Assembly: GCF_021018895.1 (NCBI RefSeq)
Contig: NC_079371.1
Coordinates: forward strand, 12,359,501 to 12,423,500
From: Seriola aureovittata
Lineage: Eukaryota > Chordata > Actinopteri > Carangiformes > Carangidae
Direction: 5' to 3'
Length of the DNA: 64,000 nucleotides
The number at the start of each line of letters is the position of its first letter. Position 1 is the stretch's first letter. A program made the translations under genes and the position numbers. Below the pieces are notes generated by a model. That model worked only from the letters and a program-made list of their open reading frames with translations. It was not told the origin of the DNA and searched no databases. Below, one piece after another: positions 1 to 40,919 of the stretch.

Positions 1-1089
1 GGTTTCTCTGATCTGTTATAGCTGGTGTGTTTGTGGAGTTAACGTGCCCGTGGCTTCTTTCAGCTCCGTGTGGCTGCGTGTGTGCTGTGGATACAAAGTG
101 TCGCTGCTGCGTGTCGCGTTTAGTTTTGGAGTATCTCTGGTGTTGTAGAGACAGACGTATGCTGTTCCCTTATTCTATCATTCTTGTAATCGTTTTTCAT
201 CACGTGGTTTGATGTATTTAACAGCTCTTCGGGAGAAATGGTCAAAAGCAAAACCTCAAAGGCTCTGCATTCAGACTCAAAGTCAAAGCTCCCACTGATG
301 CTTCACTTTGTTAATTATTGGGAAACGGTGCTGGCAATATCTTGTGTGTGGATGCACTAAATGTATGTATAGTTCCCAACTTTTACTGTTAGTTTTTACC
401 AATAGGTAACACTACAGGTATGTGGTATTTGGTGTTTCAAGGAAAATAAGGGCTATCATAACTACTTAACTGAAAGCTTTTGAGGAATGTGTATTTTAAA
501 AAGATCTGCTTAATTTTTAAAAAATAAAATTAAAAAGTGCAGCTTGACCTTTCATTTTACTCTCATTTGTTAACTCCTTTTCACATCTAAACATCTTTCT
601 GTCCCTCCTCTAAACCACTCCCCCACTTTTCCCACTTAGTTCTCAAAGTCTCGTCGCTCTCCTTTGTGTGAAGCTGATTTACTGACTCAAGCCGCAATTA
701 TTGGCTCATGAGCATCACGTGACCAGTGCGGTAAAGGCTAGAAAAGCTGTGCCAGTTGTAATAGAAACACTCAACAATTGAATAATTCTCAATAATTTAT
801 AGCTTATATGTCCGGGTGTGTATACACCGCGGTCTGCCTCTTACTCTGCACTGACCTCTATGACCTCTGCACTACTTGAACAGAATCAGTAGAATTATAC
901 CATTAAATAGATCATGAACGGCGTGTTTCTTTTTATATTTGTCTCTGTTAAGCAAGTTAAAAGCCCTGAAAATCAAGTGAAGTTCTCAACCAAAGTAACA
1001 GGCACAGTTGTGGCCTTTCACTAATGAGAGATTTCTGTATTTGTGCTGTTGTCTGAGCTTCACGTGTTGTCTGTACATGCATTGAGTCA

Positions 1090-1400
1090 AAACCTGGTGA
1101 CACTTCTGGGGTTGTACAACAATTTTATCAATCCATTGTTTATTTTGCTGATTATTTGTCTGGTCCATTAAATGTCAGAAAATAGTTATTTAAAAAAATG
1201 CTGATCACCAAAGTCCAAGTAGACATAGTAAATGGTTTACTTTGTCCCATCAGCTTCCAAACCATTTAGATATTTAGTTTTTACTTTGAAGATGGTGCAA
1301 ACAGTGACTTGGTATTTTTTATTTAGAAAATGACTTCATGAGTCATCAGAATGATTTGCCAATTTACTTTATGAAAATCGACTCACTGATTAAAAGATTT
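1090..1400 (+). repeat. Dispersed repeat, family A, degenerate copy
   Basis: Family A has three marks: an end rich in 'gattaatcaatt', a middle with 'aaatgtcagaaaatag' and 'ccaaggtgac', and a 'gagaagctggaacc' block. This copy shows the first two. Other copies in this window are near 1885, 5040, 13880, 39770, 41440 and 52820. The family is recognised by comparing those copies and by its resemblance to a very common fish repeat. No coding capacity is seen. Confidence 0.55.
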
Positions 1401-1884
1401 TTTTTTAAAATATATTATCTTAATTTTTGCATTAATATTTAATGTGATGAAGAAGTACTTAGGATTTGAGTTTTTAGGACCGTCAAACTTTGTACAAACT
1501 GATACATTCTTATACACAAAAGACACGGCTGTCCATCTCTGCCAACAATGAACTCAAGAGCAAGAAAATTTTCTTCGTATTTTGGACAGACATGTTTACT
1601 TGATGAGCAGCATCAGCCTGACTAAAAGTCTGTCCAGCTTGTACAGTACTTGTGTTTTACTTACTAACCTGAGGCTTGATAGTCTTACTATAGCGTCAGA
1701 GATTTCTCTCATCGCTTCTTAATCATTGCCAAATTAATCAGACTCACAGACATTTTTCACAGCAGACATTTTAACTTGTCATAGCAGGGAAAGCACAGCT
1801 GGAACTAATTACATTAACGATCATCAAGCAGTTGTTGCGGTTTAATGAAGCAGTGAATGGTGTTATCAGTTACACCAGTGTAAG

Positions 1885-2145
1885 GCTCTAACTATTACTT
1901 TCTTGATTAATAATTTTGACTTGAAAATGACCAAATATTGTGAAAAAAGTCCAAGGTGACTTATTTAAATGTATTGTTTTGTCTGATCGACAGTCCAAAA
2001 ATATTCAGGTTACAATATAAAACAGAAAATCTTCACACTGGAGAAGCTGGAACCAGCAGATGTTGGGCAGTATTAGCTGAACAAATACTCTGGGGGTCGA
2101 CTTATTGATTAATCAATTAATTGTTGCAGTGCTACACCTGTGTTT
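1885..2145 (+). repeat. Dispersed repeat, family A, well-preserved copy
   Basis: It runs from 'ctaactattactttcttgattaa' like sequence through 'gtccaaggtgact', 'ttgttttgtctgatcgacag' and 'gagaagctggaaccagcag', to the closing 'attgattaatcaattaattg'. All family A landmarks are present in order. It is non-coding and probably a short non-autonomous element. Confidence 0.65.
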
Positions 2146-2886
2146 GACATGTCAGAATGTCTGCTGTGAAAAAGTTCTGTTTATCTTCATGTTCACTGTC
2201 CTCACTCACTCACTGGTCATATGCATCTTCCAACAGTGAGTCTGTGCTCTCCGATTTGGGATCTACTAATTTAAATTATATCCTTACTGGACATTTTTTA
2301 CCTAAATAATCTTGGATGATGAGTGAGGAGATGATTTTCAGTTAATGATTATTAGATTATATTTTCCTTAAACATTTTTTGGGCCATGCCCAAAATATAA
2401 TCATCAGAGTTAGTATGAAACATGACACTTGAATTTCTTGATTCTCACTGGCTGGTAGGTGTGGGTTAACTTTTAGTAACCTCATAGTTTAACCGGACGC
2501 CTGTGAAGCAGAAGTTTGTAGTTTTAAATCAATGTGCCCTTATTAAACTGCTGATAAAGACCGCAACAGTGAGGCTCAGCTAAACAGCTTGGCGCAAGGG
2601 TTTTGCATGAATCTGGACGTCCAGATCAACAGACTGTAAGACGAGGAAAGACAGAACTTTAAAAAAAAAAAAAAAAAAATGCTGCAGTGAAGCTGTTTGG
2701 TGTCGGGTGGTTCGTTGCCTCTGCGTTATTGATTACAATCATAGAACACACAGACCTGTTCAGATATGGCACTTAACCCATGAAAAGGCCATAACCTTTG
2801 TTTTCTGCTTGTGGCCACTCAACACATGGTTCACTGGAATAGTGTATTACTTCACAGAAACAAATGGTTTCATTTGAATAATCTTA

Positions 2887-2888
<2 letters not shown>

Positions 2889-2918
<30 letters not shown>

Positions 2919-2919
2919 T
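2889..2919. repeat. (AAT)n microsatellite
   Basis: About ten AAT units, nearly perfect. It lies in intergenic DNA. Confidence 0.95.
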
Positions 2920-3704
2920 TGATAAAAATGATCAAGGGGAAAAGATTGAGAAAATGTGTAGCCAGGTTTAGTTTTTTGTCTTTTCCTACCGATCACTCGG
3001 GTTTGGAACCACAGGTCCAGATTAGAGATGCACCTACTCTGATATCTCAGCTCAGGGAATCTGCCGATACCAATTACTGACCTGAAATCTTTAAGATCGT
3101 TTTCTTATGTGAGGTTACAGGAGGCCAGGGATAGCTGGATGAGTGAAAACTGAGTAAACGGCTGTCTTTGACTAACGAATATAACTGATCAGGGAATCAC
3201 TGAGTTTTATAATGACATTGACAAAGAAACTGTATTCTGTTTTCCGTCATGTAGACTGGTCAGGTGTGGTTGATACAGTGGATCAGATCTCTGCCTCCTC
3301 GGCCTGTGACCAGAGATTTCCAGCTCATAGTGTTGTAAAATAGCTGAGTCATTTCCTAACTGCACATCCTTTGCTGCAAAGACGAGATCTGATTTGTCGA
3401 TTTCTTGCAGCTGGACTGATTCAGTTTTCACCCCTGTTAATTCTGGCGTCCATCTCCAGGTTCACTCACCCTTATCCACACCGCTATAAATTAATCATAT
3501 ACTTTCTCAATGTTCTGAATATGAGGGCCGGCTGCAGCAGCAGGAGGGGAGCAGATGGCTCCAAAGTTCAGTGTTTACTGTCACATTTTGGCTGCCGTCA
3601 CACTTGGCTTGCCTTTTCTGAGCTGTAATTCTGAAGACTGAATTTTGTAATGTCAGATCCTTGTGCATCCACATGTCTCCTCGAGATGGCTGCGAAGTTT
3701 CTCC

Positions 3705-3728
3705 TGTGTGTGTGTGTGTGTGTGTGTA
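3705..3728. repeat. (TG)n microsatellite
   Basis: Short perfect TG tract of about 12 units. Confidence 0.95.
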
Positions 3729-4537
3729 ATCTCCATCTGTGACTGCGTTGCTTTTTCCTCTCCTCCTATGCTTGTTGGGCGCATCGTGGCCGAATATCAT
3801 CAACAACATTAATGCGTTAGATGATGTTATGACCTATGACAGTGTCTTTTTTTTTTCTCCTTTTTGTACATCCAGGCCGTATAAATCATGACTCCAGATT
3901 TAAAACTTAACACGTCCTGTTGTGAATCAGAAGATAAAAGTCACAGTTGAGCTTCTAATGTAACTTTAGCCTGTTTTGTGACACAACCGTCAGTGGTTTT
4001 TGATGTGCTTTGTGCTCTGATACTAGAAAAAAAATTGACATCTGCACAGCCACATCATATAAAAACACTGCCTAACTGCAAAATACATCGGAAAATGATC
4101 TGAATTTAGTTCTGCTTTCCCTTTTTTCGATTTCTCATTTACCTTCTCTGCTTGTGAAGCCTCATTGTTGCTGTTTGGTTTCTTTTTCAGATTTATTTAA
4201 AGCAGAAGCAGTTTATAACACATTCTGTCTTGCCATCAAAACATGATGGGGAGAGGGAAATGTAATTCAGGCGAGCCAGTAAAGAAAACGGCCTCCCTGG
4301 GATTTGATCACCGGCAAGCAGAGATAATGCATGCGGGGAATTTGGACTGGGAGTCATCACTATTCAAGTACAAGGTCCTGGTTTGAACCCAAGCTGCAGT
4401 GATTGGCACATGCTGCTTCAGTAGTCAAGTTTTTTCACACAACAGCAATAAAACAGTACGGGGGACGGCCGCCGCTCTTATTAACTGTCTTATTTTTGCA
4501 CTGTGACCGCTTAACAACAGGGAGATAAGTAAACCGA

Positions 4538-5619
4538 TACACTATGTGCTACAAGTATGAGGACACGCCAAACATTATAGCCATATGCGATTGTTGTTGA
4601 GCATCTCATTCCAAAACCGTAGACATGAATAAAACAGCCTCCTCTCTTCTGTGAAGACTTTCTGCAAGATTTTACAACCTGGCTGCAGAGATTTTCTTCC
4701 ATTCAGCCACAGCAGCATTAGTGAGCTTGGGCAGTGATGTTTGGTAATAAGGCCGGGCTCACAGTTGGCCCTCGAGTTCATAACAAAAGTGGTGGGATGA
4801 GGTTTAGGTCAGGGCTCTGTGCTGGAAAACCAAGCAGCTGGAAGCACACTACATGATAATATCACTGTATGCTGCTGCATTCAGATTCCCCTTCAAGTAA
4901 GAAGCTTAAGCAAAACTTTAAAAACAGCCACACACACCATCAGTACGTTGACAGAAGAGTGTTCTCTACGTGAAGACTGCAACAAGACGTTATATGATGA
5001 TATGTTTTAGAGATGTAAGACATGCCGAGAATAGATGTTTAGTTTGGTAATCAATTAGTCCATTGACAGAAAATTAATAGTTGATTATTTTGATAGTTGA
5101 TTAATTTTTTCAAGCAAAAATGCAAAAACATTTGATGTTTCCAGCTTTGTGAATGTGTGGATTTGCTGCTGCTTCTTTTCTCACATGATATCAAAATAAA
5201 TATCTTTTGGGGTTTGGACGGGTTGTTAAACAAAACAAGCAACTTGAAATCATCATCTGGGAAATTGTCACAGGGCCAGGCGTGTTTCAATGAAGTTATT
5301 AATCCATAAAAGTAATTGATAGATTCGTCGCTGGAAGGTGTCATGAAAAATGAGCTACTGTAGAGATGGGGAGACGAGATGTTGTTGAAATATGGGAATA
5401 ATGGCGCACATTGTCAGACAGTCACTGCTGGAAAGCACTGATATTGTTGCACTCCTGTCCACACAGCTGACCAATCACAACGCAGCAAAGTGGGTGTGAA
5501 TGTTGAATTGTTGGATTCGGAAAGTGGCTCGTCCAAACCAGGAAGAGTAGCCCCAAACCAAAATACACAAGAAGGCTAGTTGGACAGGGGTGTCTACTTA
5601 TTTCTGGTTGTTTAGTGTA
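4538..5619. mobile_element. Broken Tc1-like DNA transposon
   Basis: The left end (4538 onward, 'tacactatgtgctacaagta' then 'gaggacac') and the right end (to 5619, 'ggggtgtctac' then 'tttagtgta') resemble the opposed termini of a Tc1-like family common in fish. Internal sequence 4600-4900 matches the part of that family with 'ttccattcagccacagcag' and 'ggtcagggctctgtgc'. The transposase is gone: an internal deletion removes most of it, and a copy of repeat family A (about 5035-5345) sits in the gap. The family is assigned from recalled resemblance to published fish Tc1 elements, not by alignment. The two ends could also come from separate insertions. Confidence 0.6.
5035..5345 (-). repeat. Dispersed repeat, family A, reverse copy
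   Basis: Reverse-oriented landmarks in order: 'gattattttgatagttgatt', 'tttccagctttgtgaa', 'tttgctgctgcttcttttct', 'ttttggggtttggacgg' and 'gggaaattgtcac'. It lies between the two Tc1-like ends. Confidence 0.6.
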
Positions 5620-7740
5620 TGTTATACTGGTTGAACTTTAGTGCCTACTATATCATTTATTAAACAAGAGAGGCATTGTTGAGGGTCAGGATGTCTTTTT
5701 TTCTTTTCCCCAACACCCTGTTTATATTCACACACTTACACACATTCAGGCCTAGGAGTTGCCCAGTACAACAGTTGTAATGATACAAAATGAAGAACTA
5801 CAGACGTATCAATCACAAGCCCACTCCTTTAGCCTTCAGGCTGCTGCTGCAACATGTATGGTCAGATTAATGTCAGACATCTGTATTGCGGTATTTGTTG
5901 GCAATTAAGTTACAAGAACTGCAGCGCAGAAATCAATCCCAAAGACAGAAGTTTATTTTTTTTTAACTGTAAAATATCCTTTTCAGTACATGTCTTCATC
6001 ACAATTATTCTTCTTCAAATGAAAACCATTTACCAGAATTGTGAAAATGTTTCTCTATGGAAGGCTGTATGTAAAGTATGAGCTTGGCCACTTCAGACAC
6101 CAGTATTGGCAGGTAGAGGTCATTTGAGTGTTCGGTGTGTGAAGCTTGAAGGTATGGTGTGATTATATTTTGGACTGCAAAACATGCTGAACGCTAGAAA
6201 AATCCACCCTCCGGTTTTGATTAATATTTTGGCACAGATCGAATGTCTGTCTGCGCAGGGAGAATATCTGCTAAATGTAAGATGAATTTAAAGTGGTAAC
6301 GGCTTCATCAGAATACATTTTTCCAAGATAACTGCCCTCTGAATATTTCTCGCTGCTTTCGGCTTGTTTTGTAGTTTTAAACAAATGATATCTGGTGTTA
6401 CATCAGACTGTTTGATGTAAAAATTCATTTGTTCCTGAAAGTGAGGTGATGATGAGTTGTTTATTTCTGAAATGCACAGATTAGCTGAGAGCATGGAGAG
6501 ATGGGACCTGTAGGTTCATATCAGAGTTGAGCCCGCATGATGCAGGTTGTGCAAGTTCCCTCTTTCTGTCTTGTGGGATCATTCAGACTCTTCTTGAGTT
6601 CTGCGTTTTATTTGACTGGCCTTTAGCACTTGGCATTCAGCAATCAATAGCTCCAGGGCCAGAGTTTGATGGGATGAATACTAATGCGGTGGAACAGCAT
6701 CGGTGTATAACTGGCTCTCTATAACTTTATATCTGACGTTATCTCTTAATCTTATTGAGAGCGTTTCTCGTGTGGCTCAGTGAATGATCACAGCCCAGTG
6801 CTGTTGTTCTGTTTGGTCACTGCATTAGGGCTCATCGATTACAGTTAATCTGCAGCTCCTAATTCATAACATGGTGCCATGTAAACAAATACTTCATCCC
6901 AGAGTTCCCTGCTGCGACTGACGGTCCGTCCTGTCTGGTTTATTGTGCCGTTAACAGACATTTGTTCGTATTATGTATTCAAGGACAGCAGTCATTTGTT
7001 GTGGCTCTAATGGTATTCAAGCTTTTCTGGAAACATGAGCAGAAACATGAAATTGCAATTACAGTTTTAATATGCATGTTCTCCTTTTCTATGAGTGTCC
7101 AGGGACTTCAGCTTTCTCCAGGGGCCTTTTCCTCATGTTATTCTTAAATTTGTTTGGCAGCAGGGTCGTGTAGTGGTCACGGAGACCCTCTTAGAAATCA
7201 CACACTGAAGTGAACTGCTAACTTATTGTGTATTAGTCTCTCATCTTAATGTCTTATGTCAAATGCAAAGGTGAATGCTACCACTGGATGGGCTGTCAAA
7301 CTAAGACTTGAATAAAAAACCAATTGTCAGAACTGTTTTAAGTGTCAAAGAAAGATAAGAATGAATTCAGTCCCTTTCCTTGCAATTTCAAAGAATACTA
7401 ATCATGGTTTCAGTTTGGAAATGGATTCTGACGGGTCTTATCTCTATAAGGAGATGGAAACCGAATGGTTTTTACTGTTAAGACTGAGTGATGAGACTAG
7501 AATAAGAATGTTAGTTCTTATCAGATTATCACAAAATTAAACCTTCTGGAGAAGACATGCGTATCAAGTAATGGATCACACATTTCGAACCTAACCTATG
7601 ATAGAAGCTCGCCTGAGTAAATTTACTATCTCAACTAAAATCGTCCTAATTAGGGCTGGCAATTATCAGCTAAGATGTAAATACCATGTCATCACAACAC
7701 ATGGAGAAAAAAATTTAGAGGACTAGAGAGGAGTGCAGCA
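5620..7740. other. Intergenic DNA, no gene recognised
   Basis: No frame here resembles a known protein, and no exon is supported. At about 7150-7210, 'gtgtagtggtcac' may be a worn SINE head, but too little remains to be sure. Confidence 0.55.
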
Positions 7741-7749
7741 CCGAAAATC

Positions 7750-7848
7750 CTCTATCACAGGGCGTTGTGTTGGTGTAGTGGTGAAGACACATACCGTGTA
7801 TTGTGATTGCAACATGATTTTAGAGAGGGACCTATTTTGTAAGTTATT

Positions 7849-7887
<39 letters not shown>

Positions 7888-7965
7888 CTCATTCCCTGTC
7901 ACCTCACTACTGTCAAATCTCTGTCAAAAGGCAGAAATACCCCCAAAAAATATATATTAAAAATC
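7750..7965 (+). mobile_element. tRNA-derived SINE with internal (CA)n
   Basis: It begins with a tRNA A-box-like 'gttggtgtagtggtgaagac', followed by a degenerate B-box region, then a body ending 'ctgtcacctcactactgtc' and 'caaaaggcagaaatacccc'. The order resembles a common percomorph SINE. A (CA)18 tract at 7851-7886 lies inside it. It is non-coding and the head is too worn to be a functional tRNA. Confidence 0.55.
7851..7886. repeat. (CA)18 microsatellite
   Basis: Perfect CA repeat inside the SINE-like element. Confidence 0.95.
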
Positions 7966-8169
7966 GTATCTCTGCAATCGTTTGAGTTGTGACATTGCCC
8001 ACTATGGCCTTGCACCCAGGAAATAAAAAGATAACTGGCATAAATAGTATGAGAACATCTCAGAAGGTTGAAAAATTTGTGTTATGTCATTATTTATATT
8101 GTCATGTTGTCCTCTTTTGTCAAAAAGTTAAAACAAGCCTGAGAGTCGATGATAACAGCTGTGTGGTAC

Positions 8170-8800
8170 CATAGTTACAGCAGTGCTTTGAGCTAAATAC
8201 CAACACCAGCGTGTTAAGCATACTCACAATGACAATGCTGAAATGCTGATATTTAGCAGATGTCATCTTCGTCATTAACATTTGCTAATTAACACTAAAC
8301 AAGTTGAGCTGAGGATGATGGCAATGTCATTAGTTTTGTGTAAATGATCATAAACCAATGTATTAGAAGTATTAAAGGAATCACCCAAATTATTATAGTT
8401 CATTGTGTGGAGAGGATGAATGTCTGTATCAGTTCATGACACTATATTCAGAAGTCAAGACATTTCACTCAAAACTGCAAACGTCAGCCTCATGGTGGCG
8501 CTAGATGTAAAGTCAGGGGATCGCTGGAGTCTTTAGGATTTGTCATCAGGGAACATTGAATGTCTTTTGCGCCAGCCCATTCCAGAGATGTTCTGTACAG
8601 TTCTGACCTGTTCATGGCCTTAAATGAAAAGTCAGGAGATCACAGAAGTCATTAAGATTTATCCCGTGGGTGTTATTGATGCATCTGCCAGGTTTTACTG
8701 ATATTCATTCAACAGCTGTTAAGACATTTCACTCAAACCAAATCAACCCCAGGAAAAGTCAGGGGGGGGTCATCGGCCAAGTTTATATCCAAGTGTCCTA
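8170..8800 (+). repeat. Dispersed repeat, family B, with internal units
   Basis: Starts near 'gctttgagctaaat'. It then carries at least two imperfect internal units marked by 'gacatttcactcaaa' (8459 and 8722) and 'aaagtcaggggatc' or 'aaaagtcaggagatc' (8511 and 8628), with 'cctcatggtggcgctagatg' at 8492. Parts of the same family occur at 33280-33545 and, reversed, at 55860-56060. It is recognised as a common fish repeat. No coding capacity is seen. Confidence 0.6.
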
Positions 8801-11800
8801 TAATTTGACATTGCCGATTTGTTTTTGTTTTTTAATGTGCTATGGCAACTTTTTCCAATGCCTGACATCCTAGAACCTAAAATAGGCTGACAAGTATTTA
8901 TGTTAGTATTAAAACAGGGCAAGCACGAGTCAGCAATACTAGCTGTAGTCTGGTGGGTGTGAGCTCCCTCAGCCCTTTATGAAGGTGGTTTAGGATTGGA
9001 AAAGCGAATAACGGTGGAGAAACATAAACCTACCACAGAAAGCTTCCCTGATAGAAATGAAATGAGGGGGAAAAGGCTTTTACTGAAGCACAGTTAACAT
9101 GTTAGCACTGCATTTACACTCAAATGAATCTTTGTCAGTGTTTCATAGATAAGATAATAATGTTTGAGCTTTTATTTCATGCAACACAGAATCTGTATCA
9201 GAAAATATTTGACATCATTCTCTTCACTTACTCAGCTTTAATTTAGCAGAGATATGTAGACGAGAGGACAGATAACGTGCAACAAAGGTTATTTAATCAG
9301 ACTTGACTCTGTGTTGTTGCAGGTACAAAGCCTGATCCCACTGAGAAATCAATTAGTATTCAGCTTTTATTTCAACACACTGCAGTAAAAAAAAAAAAAA
9401 AAAAAGATATGAAAGACACAAAGAGAAGAAGATCTGATTTCCTGTAGGCTGATGCAATGTCAGTATCATTTATATTGAGGAAGGTCTGGTACTTTCAAAC
9501 CAAAGCGACCTCTTAAAGACCATTTCTTCCATTTTTCAAGACTGTCATTTTACACCGGGTCAATATCTGTGACGTTGACTTATAAGTCAAGCAGTTTATA
9601 ACACATAGAGATTTAGAAGCTCCATTGATGTTGGCTACTGTTTGGCTCTGTAATAAAGACTATAGAGAAACTAACAGGCTAAACAACAAACAGCAGTGGG
9701 CTTCACCAGGGCAATTAAGCCCACGTTTTTAATAGCAAACTGATTCATTTCTTTAATCAAAGTCGGCTTTATCCTTGAAGTGCAGTCAATTTTAATTAAG
9801 CTGAAACACACTACAGAAGCTGCCGTTCCTGTTCTGTGAAAACCCTCAGAAATTTCACATTTATATTGAACAGGTGATAAGAAATGTAATGGGTTTGTAC
9901 AAGGGGAGTCTAATTTCAGATTGTGTGTTCCACAGTCGTTTATGTAGACCTGCACATTATCGTGACAGGTGAGATTTTCCTCCAGTTTTTCTCCTGTGTG
10001 CTCAGCTTTATTGACATGTTTACCTCTGTCAAAGGCCTTGTGTTTCCACCCCTGATGGTTTGTTTGACAGGCAGCAGGAGAGCTTGAAAAAACTTCCAGA
10101 TTTTCTGGACAGGTTTAGAAACAGTCGCTTGGATTCAGAGTTTGGGTTTCGGGAGTGATAGGCGACTTATAAACCAAAACTGCACGAGCTGATAACCCGA
10201 AACCAGGTGCTAAATCCTGAGGGAATAATTGTAAGGACAAGAATCATTTTTAACTTGAAATGTTGGTAATAGGGATAAAATTGTTTGCTGCAACAGCAAT
10301 TTGGAGAATTTGGGGAATTGTCACCATTTGCAGTGGTTTTCGCTCTGTTATACCTCCCCTTACCTTCCCTTATTAAGTAGTAATTTAAATGCTGGCTTTG
10401 TGGCATGTCATTTATCAAGCATGTTTTAACAAAGTGCTTTTACGCTGTAACTCTACACGGCCCAAACAAATTGCTCTTTCTGTGTGCTCCTTGTTATCGA
10501 CAACACTGTTGCCAGTAATTGCCGCAGGAATGTAATATTCAGCCTAAAGAGCAGCTCAAAATTGTCTCTGTTCCTTCCAAATTACTGCAGCTTTGATTTG
10601 ATTATTCGCAGCAAAACATTAACCCAGCTCTGATTGAGGCTTATTGTACAGCCTTTAACCATGTTTTCGCCGCTGCACAGTTAATGCTGCTTCATTCCTT
10701 GAATCTAATGTAAATTCAGCTGCGTGAAACGTACCGTCAGCGCAGTTATGATGCCTTATGTAGGTCAATTCTTCTTCAGCATTCACTGCTTGGCCTTGTG
10801 ATGAGTGATTTCATTTTGCGAGGGAAATGCGGTTTTATTATTCATGCTCCAACAGAGATTGGAGTTGCGGTGCATTAAAGCATGACGTTGTCATTTCCCC
10901 ACTCCCAGAACTGTTATTCCCCTTGCCCCAAATTGGAATTAAACCCACCACTTGATGCCTGCCCTAATTGTTTCTCTCTCGCTGTCACAAACGCTCTCTG
11001 GACTTACAGTATGTCATTTTAATGTTTGATATTCTTTTGTAGGGACCTCCCACCCCCATAAAAAAAAAAAACGGCACTCTTAGTAGTTATTATTCTGCAG
11101 CTTGCCTGTTGAGGATTCATGAGTCTTTCTGTCATTGTTTGATAACAGAAGTGGATTTTCTCACTTCAGATTTAATGCATACTGGTCTCTGCATTTTCTA
11201 ACTCCAAAATTGATCTGAACTGCAACACGATTTTTCTACAATGAAGTAGCTAAACACATTAGGTGAGTAGCGTGAAATTGACCTCTGAGAAGTAGCAGTG
11301 TATGTGAGTTACATTGTAAAGGCAGCTATTGAGGTAACTCACACAAAATGGATTCTATTTGGGGCTCTTTGCAGTATGCATATCACCTTAATGCCCTTAC
11401 AAATATTGCCTCATGGTGGTTGCACTTTAACGGCTGCTGGATAATCAGCGGCCCAGATAGAATCACAACTTTTCTTGGGAGCAGTTTCTCCCTGTTTGTT
11501 GCTGTAAAGCAGCATGAGGTCCCATATATCTTTTTGGTACTGTCTCCTCTGTTGATCTAATTGGATACCCTCTGTTGCCTACAATGAATCATTGCTGGAC
11601 CTCTTCTCTCCCCTGAAGTACTTATTTTTATTGAATGCAGGGTTCCCCTGAATCACAAGGCTCAACCTTAAAACTTGTATTTGTCCCTTGGCTCCAGTCA
11701 TTGATCTTTTTTTTCTTCTTCTGTTTTTTTTAGAGCTGCGTCAGTATCACTTTTAATCCAGCAGAGGATTATAGTACTGCTTTTATGTGTCCTGCCTCCC

Positions 11801-12140
11801 TAGAGAAAGGCCAGGAGTTCAGGCCATCGTCCCCACTCCACTAATTGACTCTTAATTTGATAAATGCATTTTAAGGTGGAGTGAAAAAGCTAACTCCTCT
11901 TTGTGTTCACATGTGGAGATGACACTTCCATCCATCCTCTGTGTATCCTCCTCTGCCCTTGACTCTTGACCTCTACTGATGCAGAGGAAGCTTAGAGGTG
12001 ACACGATGGAGCCGTTTTGACGTGCACCCCACGATTTCTCAGAAGTTTAAATCCTGCCAGTTGTTAGGCTCCTCAACGCTGCGAGCATCTCGCTCGGTTG
12101 CTGATCCACACTTTGAGCACCTCCGGGAAAGTGGCTCTCG
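8801..12140. other. Intergenic DNA upstream of mrpl11
   Basis: No exon is supported. A poly-A run lies near 9390. The stretch about 10440-11000 is low in obvious repeats and rich in homeodomain-type ATTA/TAAT cores, CAGCTG-like E-boxes and 'attcat' motifs. That composition is typical of conserved non-coding enhancers, but conservation cannot be judged from one genome. Confidence 0.45.
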
Positions 12141-12390
12141 CTGAGCCAATCGAAGGCAAAGATTTTTTTAATTACTCGCCCGTTGCAGAATGGAAAGCCA
12201 CAGATTTAGCCTGTGGGTATCATTATCGATTTGAGTGTATGATGTTTTAATGAGCCCGGTGTTTAAATGATTTGTTGCAGTAGTGTATGCTTGAAAAGCT
12301 AATTTGTTTGTTTTTCTGCTGGGTTTTCAGTGAATGGATTCTCGGTTGACTCGGGGGCAGATTTAAGGCTTTCCAGACAGACAGACCAGG
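12140..12390 (+). promoter_or_regulatory. mrpl11: Probable mrpl11 promoter and 5' leader
   Basis: A CCAAT box in the form 'gagccaatcg' lies near 12146, about 245 bp before the mrpl11 ATG. No TATA box is evident, as expected for a housekeeping gene. A good splice acceptor (T-rich tract ending 'ttttcag' at 12330) suggests the ATG-bearing exon may be preceded by a non-coding exon that I could not place. The transcription start is unknown. Confidence 0.35.
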
Positions 12391-40787
<28,397 letters not shown>

Positions 40788-40893
40788 CGACCTTTACGTC
40801 CAAAACTGACCCTCATTCCTGTTTATATTGACTTTATACATGATGTACCACATTCAAACAAAAACACTGTTCATGTTGTTTGCGTCAGATCTT

Positions 40894-40899
40894 AATAAA
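40894..40899 (+). other. mrpl11: mrpl11 polyadenylation signal
   Basis: AATAAA 107 bp after the mrpl11 stop codon, with a T-rich stretch 20-30 bp further on ('atatatttttttctgtg'). This predicts a short 3' UTR. Confidence 0.75.
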
Positions 40900-40919
40900 C
40901 AGTAAGTTATGTGATATAT

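Larger units (their letters stand above)
1..4190. other. Intergenic DNA, no gene recognised
   Basis: AT-rich sequence. The open frames are short, and none resembles a known protein or has convincing splice sites. It contains two copies of a dispersed repeat (listed separately), an (AAT)n tract, a short (TG)n tract and poly-A/T runs. An 8-bp palindromic E-box (TCACGTGA) lies at 715-722, but nothing nearby shows that it belongs to a promoter. From about 3020, sequence starting 'agagatgcacc' looks like a weak dispersed-repeat remnant. Confidence 0.6.

Noticed and set aside
4365..4400. tRNA B-box-like 'ggtttgaaccc'
   Set aside because: No A-box at the right distance and no cloverleaf can be drawn, so it is neither a tRNA gene nor a clear SINE.
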